Virus record (IMG/VR): IMGVR_UViG_3300037357_000073
Location: 1-20,289 of that record
Length of the DNA stretch: 20,289 nt
Origin: a virus
Reading direction: 5' to 3' (one strand)
Part shown: in pieces, positions 1 through 5,728 of the stretch
Position numbering within the stretch: the stretch's first letter is position 1
How the letters are laid out: each line of letters opens with the position of its first letter
Made by a program: the position numbers and the translations under genes
Notes under the pieces: generated by a model
The model's database searches: none
Told to the model about the DNA's origin: nothing
Seen by the model: the letters and a program-made list of their open reading frames with translations, nothing else

Positions 1-59
1 ACGGCGTCCTGATGACGAAGTGCCCGAATCCAATCTCGGATATCTTGCGTCCTAATCAC
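1..59 (-). CDS. Partial small phage protein (N-terminus only)
   Basis: A GTG start at 59-57 begins a reading frame that runs off the left edge of the window after 19 codons (MIRTQDIRDWIRALRHQDA). A GGGAG ribosome binding site lies seven bases upstream, inside the end of the preceding gene, and the GTGA overlap with that gene's stop indicates translational coupling. The opening resembles small phage proteins that start MIRTxxxLRDWLxxL and whose function is unknown. Only the N-terminus is visible, so no function is proposed. Confidence 0.5.
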   Translation of the reverse strand, partial: MIRTQDIRDWIRALRHQDA

Positions 60-259
60 GGTATGCTCCCTTCTACCTGCCGAATCGGGGGGCCTGGCGG
101 TTTTTGGTAAACGTGCGGAACGTAGCCGGGTTCTCGCATGCAGCGTGCTTGTTCCAGCACTGTCACATGCCGAAACCACTCCCAGGCTTCCTCCCGATTT
201 CTCGCGTGGTCTATTTCCCACTGCCGGGCTGCGTAAATGTTATCTTGCAACAAGTCCAT
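56..259 (-). CDS. Hypothetical small protein, 67 aa
   Basis: The chosen start is the ATG at 259, preceded on the minus strand by AGAAGAGG about six bases away. A longer frame opens at 301, but that would run through the promoter and inverted repeat at 279-313, so the shorter form is preferred. The protein begins MDLLQDNIYAARQWEIDHAR, has a charged helical N-terminal half rich in Trp, Arg and Glu, and ends in a Pro-rich tail. I recognise no domain. It is followed by the GTG-started partial gene at the window edge with a four-base overlap. Confidence 0.6.
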   Translation of the reverse strand: MDLLQDNIYAARQWEIDHARNREEAWEWFRHVTVLEQARCMREPGYVPHVYQKPPGPPIRQVEGSIP

Positions 260-270
260 TGTGGGCCTCT

Positions 271-326
271 TCTGATAGACAATACCACAATTCGCCAACA
301 AAGCAAATTGTGGAATTGTGCATCAG
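271..326 (-). promoter_or_regulatory. Palindrome-threaded promoter for 56-259
   Basis: On the minus strand TTGCTT (306-301) and TATTGT (284-279) are 16 bases apart. Arms CCACAATT (285-292) and AATTGTGG (306-313) flank the spacer as a perfect eight-base inverted repeat 13 bases apart. Upstream is the box TGATGCACAATTCC. The spacing is one base short of ideal, so strength is uncertain. Confidence 0.6.
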
Positions 327-328
327 AC

Positions 329-832
329 TTATTCGGCGTTGCCACCGACCACGGCATTGCCACGGACACGGGCACTGCCACAGACCAAGGCATTGCCATA
401 GATACAGGCGGTGCCATAGATACAGGCCTTGTCATAGACCAAGGCCTTGTCACAGACCAAGGCCCAGTTACGGACACGGGCACTGCCAAAGACACGGGCA
501 TCGCCACGGACCATGGCACGGCCACAGACCAAGGCATTGCCACCGACCACGGCCCAGTCATAGACACGGGCACTGCCACGGACACGGGCATTGCCACCGA
601 CCACGGCACTGCCACCGACCACGGCCCAGTCATAGACACGGGCACTGCCACAGACCACGGCGTTGCCACAGACCATGGCACGGCCACAGACCAAGGCATT
701 GCCACGGACACGGGCATCAGGGCCGATAGTTGCTGTATCTGATACGTTAGCCGTATCCGCTACCCATCCACCGCCGTTAGGATGGCGATGAGCAGAAACC
801 GGACCATTACCATCATCGAAATCGAAAGTCAT
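329..832 (-). CDS. Left-handed beta-helix (hexapeptide-repeat) protein, copy 1
   Basis: This 167-residue protein has an N-terminal cap (MTFDFDDGNGPVSAHRHPNG, then GGWVADTANVS) followed by about 20 six-residue repeats of the form V-x-G-x-A-x, such as VRGNAL, VCGRAM and VYDWAV. Val at position 1 and a small residue (Ala) at position 5 fit the hexapeptide rule for a left-handed parallel beta-helix. No acyltransferase-type catalytic His loop is seen, so a purely structural, binding or mimicry role is more likely than enzymatic transfer. Caps of the type HPNGGGWVADTA are known to me from phage and enterobacterial repeat proteins of unknown role. The ATG at 832 follows AAGAGGAAGAG. It is a paralogue of the gene at 3024-3620. 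Confidence 0.85.
   Translation of the reverse strand: MTFDFDDGNGPVSAHRHPNGGGWVADTANVSDTATIGPDARVRGNALVCGRAMVCGNAVVCGSARVYDWAVVGGSAVVGGNARVRGSARVYDWAVVGGNALVCGRAMVRGDARVFGSARVRNWALVCDKALVYDKACIYGTACIYGNALVCGSARVRGNAVVGGNAE
345..716. repeat. 18-bp coding tandem repeat, copy 1
   Basis: About 20 tandem units of 18 bases, each close to GCCACGGACCACGGCATT on the plus strand, encode the hexapeptide pairs of the beta-helix protein on the minus strand. Units have diverged at wobble positions and at the codon after Gly. Several other frames stay open because of the period. Confidence 0.85.
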
Positions 833-853
833 TGTTTCTCTTCCTCTTCTGAT

Positions 854-903
854 AAACTACACCACAATTCGCCAACAAAGCAAATTGTGGAATTGTGCAT
901 CAG
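854..903 (-). promoter_or_regulatory. Palindrome-threaded promoter for 329-832
   Basis: A near copy of the cassette at 271-326: TTGCTT (883-878) with TAGTTT at 18 (859-854) or TGTAGT at 16 bases. The same perfect arms lie at 862-869 and 883-890, and the TGATGCACAATTCC box ends at the first arm. It is placed between the stop of the upstream gene and the ribosome binding site of the beta-helix gene. Confidence 0.6.
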
Positions 904-1176
904 TTACTTGAGGCCTTCAAGCATGCGGTCGTATGCCGCATAAGGCCACCGGGCATCGTAGCGACGAATAATGTTCAAAATTCGATAAAAACTTTGAGTC
1001 TGTCCCAAGGCCATGTAGACAAAGTAGCTTCGATCTACATCCGCCGGTTTCCGATTTTCCGGGAGTGCTCTGCCGCCGTCCTTTACCATCCGGGCGAATT
1101 TATATGGGCCAATGTGCGGCCACTTCGCCCGCAGGGCCTCAACGGCCTGTTTTGCTTCTGCTCGTGTGTACAGCAT
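904..1176 (-). CDS. Hypothetical protein, 90 aa
   Basis: ATG at 1176 with AGAAGAGGAGA upstream on the minus strand. The protein begins MLYTRAEAKQAVEALRAKW and appears mostly alpha-helical, with many aromatic residues in the second half (YFVYM, RWPYAAYD). I do not recognise the family. It has its own palindrome-type promoter at 1198-1226 and is followed by a second such promoter at 854-883 for the next gene, so it sits as a self-contained cassette. Confidence 0.7.
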   Translation of the reverse strand: MLYTRAEAKQAVEALRAKWPHIGPYKFARMVKDGGRALPENRKPADVDRSYFVYMALGQTQSFYRILNIIRRYDARWPYAAYDRMLEGLK

Positions 1177-1197
1177 CGTCGTTTCTCCTCTTCTGAT

Positions 1198-1246
1198 AAA
1201 CTACACCATAATTCGCCAACAAGCAAATTATGGAATTGTTCATCAG
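1198..1246 (-). promoter_or_regulatory. Palindrome-threaded promoter for 904-1176
   Basis: TTGCTT (1226-1221), 17-base spacer, TAGTTT (1203-1198). Arms CCATAATT (1206-1213) and AATTATGG (1226-1233) still pair perfectly although both differ from the other two copies by one compensating base. Confidence 0.6.
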
Positions 1247-1554
1247 TCCCGAGGCAAGTCCGCCACAAGAATCGGGCTGGCAACTTCCTTCGCATGACGG
1301 GCCTTAATCAAGCCCAGGATGTACTCGCCCGCATCATCAGCCCGATTGTTCGGGAAGTACCGGGTGTCACCCAAAGTCACGTTGAATCCCAAAGCATCGT
1401 GCCGCTGGATGGCAATGCCCTTGACCCACCGGGTCAGGCAGCCTGGACTGAACCGGACATCTTCAATCGTGTTAGCAATCACGTTCTTGATCCGCTGATC
1501 GGGGTCGGTAACCACGTTAATGCGGTCAAAAGACGACGGATAGTAGCTTCGCAT
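1243..1554 (-). CDS. Hypothetical protein, 103 aa
   Basis: ATG at 1554, preceded by ACAGGAGAGA six to ten bases upstream. The sequence (MRSYYPSSFDRINVVTDPDQ and onward) looks like a compact alpha/beta protein without a signal peptide or membrane segment. No family is recognised. It starts 15 bases after the stop of the upstream gene, so it is probably co-transcribed with the SprT-like protein and the Lys/Arg-rich protein. Its stop is followed directly by the conserved TGATGAACAATTCC box and promoter of the next cassette. Confidence 0.7.
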   Translation of the reverse strand: MRSYYPSSFDRINVVTDPDQRIKNVIANTIEDVRFSPGCLTRWVKGIAIQRHDALGFNVTLGDTRYFPNNRADDAGEYILGLIKARHAKEVASPILVADLPRD

Positions 1555-1569
1555 AGTTCTCTCCTGTTG

Positions 1570-2136
1570 TTAAGACTCTGCTGATTCTACACCGGGAACG
1601 TCCCGTGTCAACTTTTCTTGTTCTTTTCTCGCAAGCACTCTGTCCGCGTACCACTGGGCCTTATAAGCTAAAATTCGTTCCCGATTCTCGCGGTAGTTCT
1701 GCCGCCGCCGGGTCTTGCACCGCTCGCTCTTGCTGTATTTAGCCTTTGCCAACGCCTGCTTTGCACGCGATATCATCGCACGCCGCTTCGCTTTGTTTTC
1801 TAACCACACCAACCAATCAGGCCGTTCGCCATCGGGTACTTCGGCCGCACGCTTCTCGGCGATGCATTGGTCCCACGCTGGGGCGTTTGCTGCATTCTCT
1901 GCTTCGATGCGTGCCCACTCCGCCCGCAATGCGGCATCACCCTCTTTAGCCACCCAATCTTCAAGGGACATGCCGGCAGCGTCTGCCGCCTTTTGGTCAG
2001 TGGCGTGTTCCCACGCCCTCAACTTGGCCATGTTGCTAGCGTGTTCTTCGGCGGTTGCCCTACGCGGGCGTCCTGCTTCACCGGCTTGGTGAACGTGCCA
2101 CACATCGCGAAGAATGAGTTCGGGCAGCAGGGCCAT
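1570..2136 (-). CDS. Hypothetical basic helical protein, 188 aa
   Basis: The preferred start is the ATG at 2136 (MALLPELILRDVW), because the upstream gene ends at 2142 and longer versions would overlap it by up to 76 bases. The ribosome binding site is weak (AGAAGG, about 12 bases away). The middle is Ala/Glu-rich and probably helical. The C-terminal third is strongly basic (KAKYSKSERCKTRRRQNY) and contains a Y-R-E-N-R-E-R-I-L-x-Y-K pattern like the basic N-terminal arm of endonuclease VII-type HNH proteins, but no HNH core is present. A nucleic-acid-binding role is possible but unproven. Confidence 0.65.
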   Translation of the reverse strand: MALLPELILRDVWHVHQAGEAGRPRRATAEEHASNMAKLRAWEHATDQKAADAAGMSLEDWVAKEGDAALRAEWARIEAENAANAPAWDQCIAEKRAAEVPDGERPDWLVWLENKAKRRAMISRAKQALAKAKYSKSERCKTRRRQNYRENRERILAYKAQWYADRVLARKEQEKLTRDVPGVESAES

Positions 2137-2141
2137 AGTGT

Positions 2142-2747
2142 TTACACGCCTTCCTTCTGTTCTGGTTCTAATTCCAAGCCGCAACACCCGCATTGGGGCA
2201 ACCCCAAGTCTATCCACTTTTGCGTAGTCCGTACTTTATACCCACAACCAGGGCAAGTCAAGGCAATCATCCGTGTACCTTGCTTTTTGGGCCCGTCCGT
2301 CTTTTGACCCACCAGGGCACCGTGCGGATATGCCGGGAGGTCTTTGACGATTTCCGCCAACGTGCTGGTAAGTTCCGGGCCGGCGGTTGTTGCGGTCATC
2401 TTCCCCGTGAGGCCCAGGGCGATTGCCACGGTCTTAAATTCCTTGCCATGGCCTTGTTGCCCGCTGGCATGAACCAGTTCATGTATCACAATGGCCAACA
2501 CGTCGATAGGGTCGGCAATCTCCGGGTGGATGAAGATTTCCGTATGCTGATCCGCACTACATTCTGGAAACCAGCATTCCCCTATTCTATGTGTCCCTTT
2601 GCCCCTACGCCCGCCGCCAGGAAACCCTACGCTGATGCGTAGCTTTTCCGGCAGGGCGATCTTTTGAGGCTTGAACAACCTCGTATCGATTACGCCGATT
2701 GCCTGATTAAGCCAACTTTCGCGGACTTGTATACTGTTGTCTTCCAT
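2142..2747 (-). CDS. SprT-like zinc metalloprotease
   Basis: The 201-residue protein has the zincin motif HELVH at residues 89-93, with Glu90 as the catalytic base and His100 in the following QGHG as the likely third zinc ligand. A C-terminal zinc ribbon follows, with CPGC at 165-168 and CGCC at 186-189. HExxH plus a Cys4 ribbon is the SprT/Spartan domain layout. In cells Spartan cleaves DNA-protein crosslinks; phage members have no established substrate. The ATG at 2747 lies just downstream of a strong promoter (TTGCCT-17-TATGAT at 2757-2785), with only a modest ribosome binding site (AGGTGAAGC). It is followed by 1570-2136 with a five-base gap, so the two are likely co-expressed. Confidence 0.9.
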   Translation of the reverse strand: MEDNSIQVRESWLNQAIGVIDTRLFKPQKIALPEKLRISVGFPGGGRRGKGTHRIGECWFPECSADQHTEIFIHPEIADPIDVLAIVIHELVHASGQQGHGKEFKTVAIALGLTGKMTATTAGPELTSTLAEIVKDLPAYPHGALVGQKTDGPKKQGTRMIALTCPGCGYKVRTTQKWIDLGLPQCGCCGLELEPEQKEGV

Positions 2748-2756
2748 GCTTCACCT

Positions 2757-2793
2757 ATCATACCCCACGTCCACCGATAAGGCAAACGTGGGG
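2757..2793 (-). promoter_or_regulatory. Palindrome-threaded promoter for the SprT-like gene
   Basis: TTGCCT (2785-2780), 17-base spacer, TATGAT (2762-2757). Arms CCCCACGT (2763-2770) and ACGTGGGG (2786-2793) are a perfect inverted repeat unrelated in sequence to the AT-rich arms upstream but in the same position relative to the -35 and -10. Confidence 0.75.
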
Positions 2794-2862
2794 TTTTGGC
2801 AATCTTGTACCCGCCGGATCAATTACCAGGGCGATCTAGGGATACGCTGACTGCCTGAAAGC

Positions 2863-3009
2863 TCACTTGGACCGCTGTATGACTACGCCACGCCCTGTGG
2901 CATATTTGCCATCGTGGGCCTTCTGGGCCTTGTCATAACTTGTCCGGCCCTTGGATTGGCGACGATGCTGCTTTGCGTTCACTTGACCATTCGGGGAACC
3001 TTGATTCAT
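2863..3009 (-). CDS. Hypothetical small basic protein, 48 aa
   Basis: An ATG at 3009 sits immediately behind the standard leader TTAACCGGAGAAGAGACA-type sequence (here ending GACAATGAATC, so the in-frame start is the second ATG). The frame is open for 48 codons: MNQGSPNGQVNAKQHRRQSK and onward to VVIQRSK. It is rich in Lys, Arg, Gln and Asn, suggesting a basic, perhaps disordered nucleic-acid-binding peptide. It follows the beta-helix gene at 3024-3620 by 14 bases. No family is recognised. Support is from the leader and position rather than homology. Confidence 0.55.
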   Translation of the reverse strand: MNQGSPNGQVNAKQHRRQSKGRTSYDKAQKAHDGKYATGRGVVIQRSK

Positions 3010-3023
3010 TGTCTCTTCTCCGG

Positions 3024-3620
3024 TTAAAAGTATACTACACCATAGACACGGGCATTGCCACGGACACGGGCATTGCCATAGACACGGGCATTGCCACAGA
3101 CACGGGCATCGCCACAGACACGGGCATCGCCATAGACATAGGCATCGCCACAGACAATGGCACCATCACAGACAAGGGCATCGCCAAAGACAACGGCCCT
3201 ACCGTAGACAATGGCCTTGCCATAGACATAGGCCCTGCCACGGACAATGGAAAGGCCATAGACACGGGCATTGCCATAGACACGGGCATTGCCACAGACA
3301 CGGGCATCGCCATAGACACGGGCATCGCCACAGACAATGGCCCTACCGTAGACAATGGCCTTGCCATAGACACGGGCATCGCCATAGACAATGGAAAGGC
3401 CATAGACACAGGCATTGCCATAGACACGGGCATTGCCACAGACACGGGCATCGCCATAGACATAGGCCCTGCCACGGACACGGGCGTTGCCATAGACAAC
3501 GGCCACAGGACCAACATACACCGCTTTTGATACGTTAGCCGTATCTGCCACCCACCCCCCGCCATTTTGGTGCCTATGAGCCGGGACAGGCCCATTACCA
3601 TCGTTAAAATCGAATTTCAT
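3024..3620 (-). CDS. Left-handed beta-helix (hexapeptide-repeat) protein, copy 2
   Basis: This 198-residue paralogue of 329-832 has the same cap (MKFDFNDGNGPVPAHRHQNG, then GGWVADTANVS) and about 27 repeats, mostly V-[YRC]-G-[NDRK]-A-[RIY]. Repeats are more uniform than in copy 1, and several multi-repeat blocks recur (for example YGLSIV and VYGKAIVYGRA twice each), which suggests recent expansion by slippage or recombination. No catalytic acyltransferase His is seen. The ATG at 3620 follows AAGGAGAATGAATC, and the promoter at 3643-3671 is near consensus (TTGACA-17-TATCTT). The C-terminus (VYGVVYF) runs into the leader of the next gene. Confidence 0.85.
   Translation of the reverse strand: MKFDFNDGNGPVPAHRHQNGGGWVADTANVSKAVYVGPVAVVYGNARVRGRAYVYGDARVCGNARVYGNACVYGLSIVYGDARVYGKAIVYGRAIVCGDARVYGDARVCGNARVYGNARVYGLSIVRGRAYVYGKAIVYGRAVVFGDALVCDGAIVCGDAYVYGDARVCGDARVCGNARVYGNARVRGNARVYGVVYF
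3042..3520. repeat. 18-bp coding tandem repeat, copy 2
   Basis: About 27 units of 18 bases, close to GCCATAGACACGGGCATT on the plus strand, make up the beta-helix repeats of 3024-3620. Units are more uniform than at 345-716, and larger multi-unit blocks recur, for example around 3186-3250 and 3315-3400. Confidence 0.85.
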
Positions 3621-3642
3621 GATTCATTCTCCTTGTAGGGGA

Positions 3643-3698
3643 AAGATACATCACACCTTGGCACTTGTCAACACAAATGCCAAGGAATTATGCATCAG
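3643..3698 (-). promoter_or_regulatory. Near-consensus palindrome-threaded promoter for 3024-3620
   Basis: TTGACA (3671-3666), 17-base spacer, TATCTT (3648-3643). Arms CCTTGGCA (3656-3663) and TGCCAAGG (3678-3685) pair perfectly. The box TGATGCATAATTCC overlaps the stop of the upstream gene. Confidence 0.8.
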
Positions 3699-4003
3699 TC
3701 TTCGTCAAAACCCTTTAGGATGTTCCCCGACCGATCAAGATACCCTCGGCCGATGAGGGCGGTTGCGGCACGACCATAACTACCTTGCAAACTCCACACA
3801 AGGCCATTCTTGACAAGAACCGCGAACAAGATAAGCGTGTCAGCGGACGATAGTTCGCCTTGCTCATAAGCCATGATGTTTGCCACTTCGTCGTATGGTT
3901 TCGCTTTCGTCGTCCTGAGTCTTTCCAAGCGTTCCTCTTCACGCCGGTTCTCTTCTTTGTTCTGGGCACGTCTGATTGAACACGTTATTCCAACTGGTCC
4001 CAT
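3695..4003 (-). CDS. Small conserved phage protein, 102 aa
   Basis: The start is the ATG at 4003 because the standard leader with GGAGAAGAG lies directly before it. A longer frame from 4066 would translate the leader and overlap the upstream gene. The N-terminus is a charged helix (NKEENRREEERLERLR). The rest fits a pattern common in small phage proteins: an acidic MAYEQGEL stretch, a helix LILFAVLVKNGLVW, then LQGSYGRAATALIGRGYL. To my knowledge this family has no assigned function. Its stop TGA begins the TGATGCATAATTCC box of the promoter for the beta-helix gene downstream. Confidence 0.75.
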   Translation of the reverse strand: MGPVGITCSIRRAQNKEENRREEERLERLRTTKAKPYDEVANIMAYEQGELSSADTLILFAVLVKNGLVWSLQGSYGRAATALIGRGYLDRSGNILKGFDED

Positions 4004-4022
4004 TGTCTCTTCTCCGGTTAAC

Positions 4023-4172
4023 CTAATCTCCGCAGCTAGCACAATAAGGGACATAGCGTGCGTCATGCCCCGCTTCCCGTAATCGCCTTACCAAGTCGGT
4101 AGCTTGGCCTGACCCGTATGCAGTGGCATAGTACAACCATTTGGACCCACTCAGATACTCAACATGATACAT
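4023..4172 (-). CDS. Hypothetical small protein, 49 aa
   Basis: The ATG at 4172 is preceded by the identical leader used by neighbouring genes (TTAACCGGAGAAGAGACA). The product begins MYHVEYLSGSKWLYYATAYG and ends in YCASCGD. It looks like a small alpha/beta fold (strand, helix DLVRRLREAGHDARYV), with two Cys near the end. The stop TAG is two bases before the TTAACCGGAG leader of the next gene, so the two are tightly coupled. A perfect 30-bp palindrome lies upstream at 4206-4235. Confidence 0.6.
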   Translation of the reverse strand: MYHVEYLSGSKWLYYATAYGSGQATDLVRRLREAGHDARYVPYCASCGD

Positions 4173-4205
4173 TGTCTCTTCTCCGGTTAAGGTTTATCGT
4201 TGCAA

Positions 4206-4235
4206 AGGCGAGCGTACCTCGAGGTACGCTCGCCT
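4206..4235. repeat. Perfect 30-bp palindrome
   Basis: AGGCGAGCGTACCTC is followed with no spacer by its exact reverse complement, centred on CTCGAG. With one A/A mismatch the symmetry continues into TGCA on both sides (4201-4240). It lies between the stop of 4252-4569 and the leader of 4023-4172. It could be a rho-independent terminator stem (the trailing T run is only three bases) or a dimeric protein's binding site. Confidence 0.8.
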
Positions 4236-4251
4236 ATGCACAGATAGACGA

Positions 4252-4569
4252 TTAGATAAACTGGACGCTCACATTCTCTTCCACTGTGAGAACTACGCTG
4301 TTTTGGTTGAACAAATCACGCACAAACAACGCAAATTCACGACCGTAATCATTTATCTCGGTAACAACCTGAATTGTGATACCGTGTTCCGTGACAAGCT
4401 CACCATGTCCGTCAATCCATGATCCAGTATGGCGATAGACGGTCACGCCGCCGTATACGTCGCTCGCGTGTTTGTGGACAGCCTCCACACAATCACGGGC
4501 ACGTTGAGAATCTAACGGACATCCAGCCCGATCTTCGCCAATGCCGCATTGAACCGTAATCCGTCTCAT
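4252..4569 (-). CDS. Hypothetical protein, 105 aa
   Basis: ATG at 4569 directly behind the conserved leader (GGAGAAGAGACA) and promoter TTGCTT-17-TATAGT at 4607-4635. The protein begins MRRITVQCGIGEDRAGCPLD. The middle, VYGGVTVYRHTGSWIDGHG followed by an E-x-G-I-T-I-Q-V-V strand, resembles small alpha/beta proteins with a GGxTxxxGxGxW turn, which I cannot place in a named family with certainty. No membrane segment. Its stop is followed after 16 bases by the 30-bp palindrome, which may end or modulate this transcript. Confidence 0.7.
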   Translation of the reverse strand: MRRITVQCGIGEDRAGCPLDSQRARDCVEAVHKHASDVYGGVTVYRHTGSWIDGHGELVTEHGITIQVVTEINDYGREFALFVRDLFNQNSVVLTVEENVSVQFI

Positions 4570-4606
4570 TGTCTCTTCTCCGGTTGATTGTTATCGATAC
4601 ACTCAC

Positions 4607-4643
4607 ACTATACACCACATTTACCGATTAAGCAAACGTGGTG
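4607..4643 (-). promoter_or_regulatory. Palindrome-threaded promoter for 4252-4569
   Basis: TTGCTT (4635-4630), 17-base spacer, TATAGT (4612-4607). Arms CACCACATTT (4613-4622) and AAACGTGGTG (4634-4643) pair at nine of ten positions. Confidence 0.75.
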
Positions 4644-4650
4644 CGATTTT

Positions 4651-5250
4651 TTATGCCGCTATTCGCAGCTTGCCGTTGCTCTTCACAACATTGTGCAATC
4701 GTCGCCACACAACCCACACGACCGCTTGTAGCTGGGACGGACGTAAGCCTAGTTGCTTCGCAACAGTGGCATACGAAACGGACAAGCGGTTGTACGCTCG
4801 CCTACCGATAGGTGGGACATCTTCCAAGCTAATACGCTTCCCATGGGCAATCGCCCAAACATGGCCATCGATACATACGCAAAGGGAACGCTCAGGCTGT
4901 ACAAGGTTATCGTAGAATGCCCGTACCTTGTTTCCTCGCAAGATGTTTGCTGGCATGTTTCCTGCAAGTATCAGCTTAGCCTTGCGGACATTTGCGTACC
5001 AGCGTACGCCCAAGCCATCTAATTCACGTCCTTGGATGATACGCTCGGCAACCTCCACGTTCCGTTCCCAACGTAAACCGGGAGATACTGCGGCAATGAT
5101 GCCGCAAGCGGAAGCGACGCTAAGCCTGTACGTCTTGGCCAAGCGTACGCCTTGCTTGTGTGCGATGGCGTACCATTCTACGCCTTGCTGTAGTTCACAA
5201 GCGGTTGCTTGTTCAAAGACGCTTCGGATGTTTTTCTCTCTTTGCAACAC
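4651..5250 (-). CDS. Conserved phage protein of SPxxxWxxN / IDxH type, 199 aa
   Basis: A GTG start at 5250 follows AACGGGAGATGTC, a good ribosome binding site. Conserved-looking motifs in order: WYAIAH (26-31), AAVSPGLRWERN (53-64), KVRAFY (108-113), IDGHVWAIA (127-135) and QAVVWVVWR (175-183). I recall this order from all-helical phage proteins, especially actinophages, which are usually left as hypothetical and are sometimes compared with helix-hairpin-helix or DNA-glycosylase folds. The invariant-looking Asp128 and His130 could be functional. A DNA-related role is plausible inference only. No clear promoter was found directly upstream. Confidence 0.8.
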   Translation of the reverse strand: MLQREKNIRSVFEQATACELQQGVEWYAIAHKQGVRLAKTYRLSVASACGIIAAVSPGLRWERNVEVAERIIQGRELDGLGVRWYANVRKAKLILAGNMPANILRGNKVRAFYDNLVQPERSLCVCIDGHVWAIAHGKRISLEDVPPIGRRAYNRLSVSYATVAKQLGLRPSQLQAVVWVVWRRLHNVVKSNGKLRIAA

Positions 5251-5337
5251 GACATCTCCCGTTAAGGTACACTACTGAAGGAAAAATCCGTTGCATGGAA
5301 TTGCACCATGCGTTACCACTAGGAACGGACGTTGGTA

Positions 5338-5415
5338 TTAGTCGTTAGTTGCACAATGAAACCACAAACAGAGAATCACGATTGCGACAATCCACCCAGT
5401 GATTAAACAGAACAT
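5338..5415 (-). CDS. Possible 25-residue membrane peptide
   Basis: An ATG at 5415 overlaps the last codons of the 5403-5639 gene in another frame. AAAGGACG lies about six bases before it. The product MFCLITGWIVAIVILCLWFH plus CATND is essentially one transmembrane helix with three Cys. Tiny membrane peptides of this kind occur in phages as lysis or superinfection modulators and as toxins, but no such role can be shown here. Its short length means it could be chance; the ribosome binding site, the coupling and the hydrophobicity are the support. Confidence 0.4.
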   Translation of the reverse strand: MFCLITGWIVAIVILCLWFHCATND

Positions 5416-5639
5416 CGGTCACGTCCTTTCAAGATACTCTTGCCGGTCGGCTCGCCAGTGTTCGGGTTAATGCCTGACCATTCGCCCACGGCATCCGCAT
5501 CAGTGTAAAAATCGCGTGTTGGACATGGGCCACACCATCGTGTCGTGATGCGGTCGTTAATCGCATGCATCAGCATGAGATTGCTCCCCGTAACATCCAC
5601 GATTGTAAGCGGCCCGTTGTGAACGATAAGACGATACAT
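5403..5639 (-). CDS. Hypothetical protein, 78 aa
   Basis: The start is the ATG at 5639, behind a leader variant (TTAACCGGAGAAGAAGCA). A longer frame from 5753 would run through the promoter at 5682-5710. The product begins MYRLIVHNGPLTIVDVTGSN and contains WCGPCPTRDFY. The CGPC is reminiscent of thioredoxin active sites, but the protein is too short, and the motif wrongly placed, for a thioredoxin. This is the first leftward gene next to the control region. Confidence 0.65.
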   Translation of the reverse strand: MYRLIVHNGPLTIVDVTGSNLMLMHAINDRITTRWCGPCPTRDFYTDADAVGEWSGINPNTGEPTGKSILKGRDRCSV

Positions 5640-5681
5640 TGCTTCTTCTCCGGTTAAGGTTGTTGCTTCGGAACACGGCGA

Positions 5682-5710
5682 ACTATACCTCATGTTCTCG
5701 GAAAAAGCAA
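5682..5710 (-). promoter_or_regulatory. Leftward promoter for 5403-5639
   Basis: TTGCTT (5710-5705), 17-base spacer, TATAGT (5687-5682). Unlike the others it has no good inverted repeat around the spacer; only CCTCAT and ATGGGG nearby pair, imperfectly. It is the outermost leftward promoter, facing the control region. Confidence 0.75.
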
Positions 5711-5728
5711 ATCGGATGGGGAAAGATT

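Noticed and set aside
104-742. Long plus-strand frames with ATDxGI-type repeats opposite the first beta-helix gene, and a similar one at 2940-3530
   Set aside because: They arise because 18-bp repeats keep several frames open. They have no ribosome binding site, and the cap sequence shared by the two paralogues makes sense only in the minus-strand beta-helix frame.
329-832. Acyltransferase function for the hexapeptide-repeat proteins
   Set aside because: The repeats match a left-handed beta-helix, but there are no inserted loops or catalytic His characteristic of the transferases.
5251-5300. A promoter for 4651-5250 in the same class as its neighbours
   Set aside because: TAGTGT could serve as a -10 and GCATGG/CCATGC form a small inverted repeat, but no -35 is at a suitable distance.
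5403-5639. Thioredoxin-like assignment from the motif WCGPC
   Set aside because: The protein is only 78 residues, the motif lies mid-protein, and no thioredoxin strand-helix context or cis-Pro is seen.
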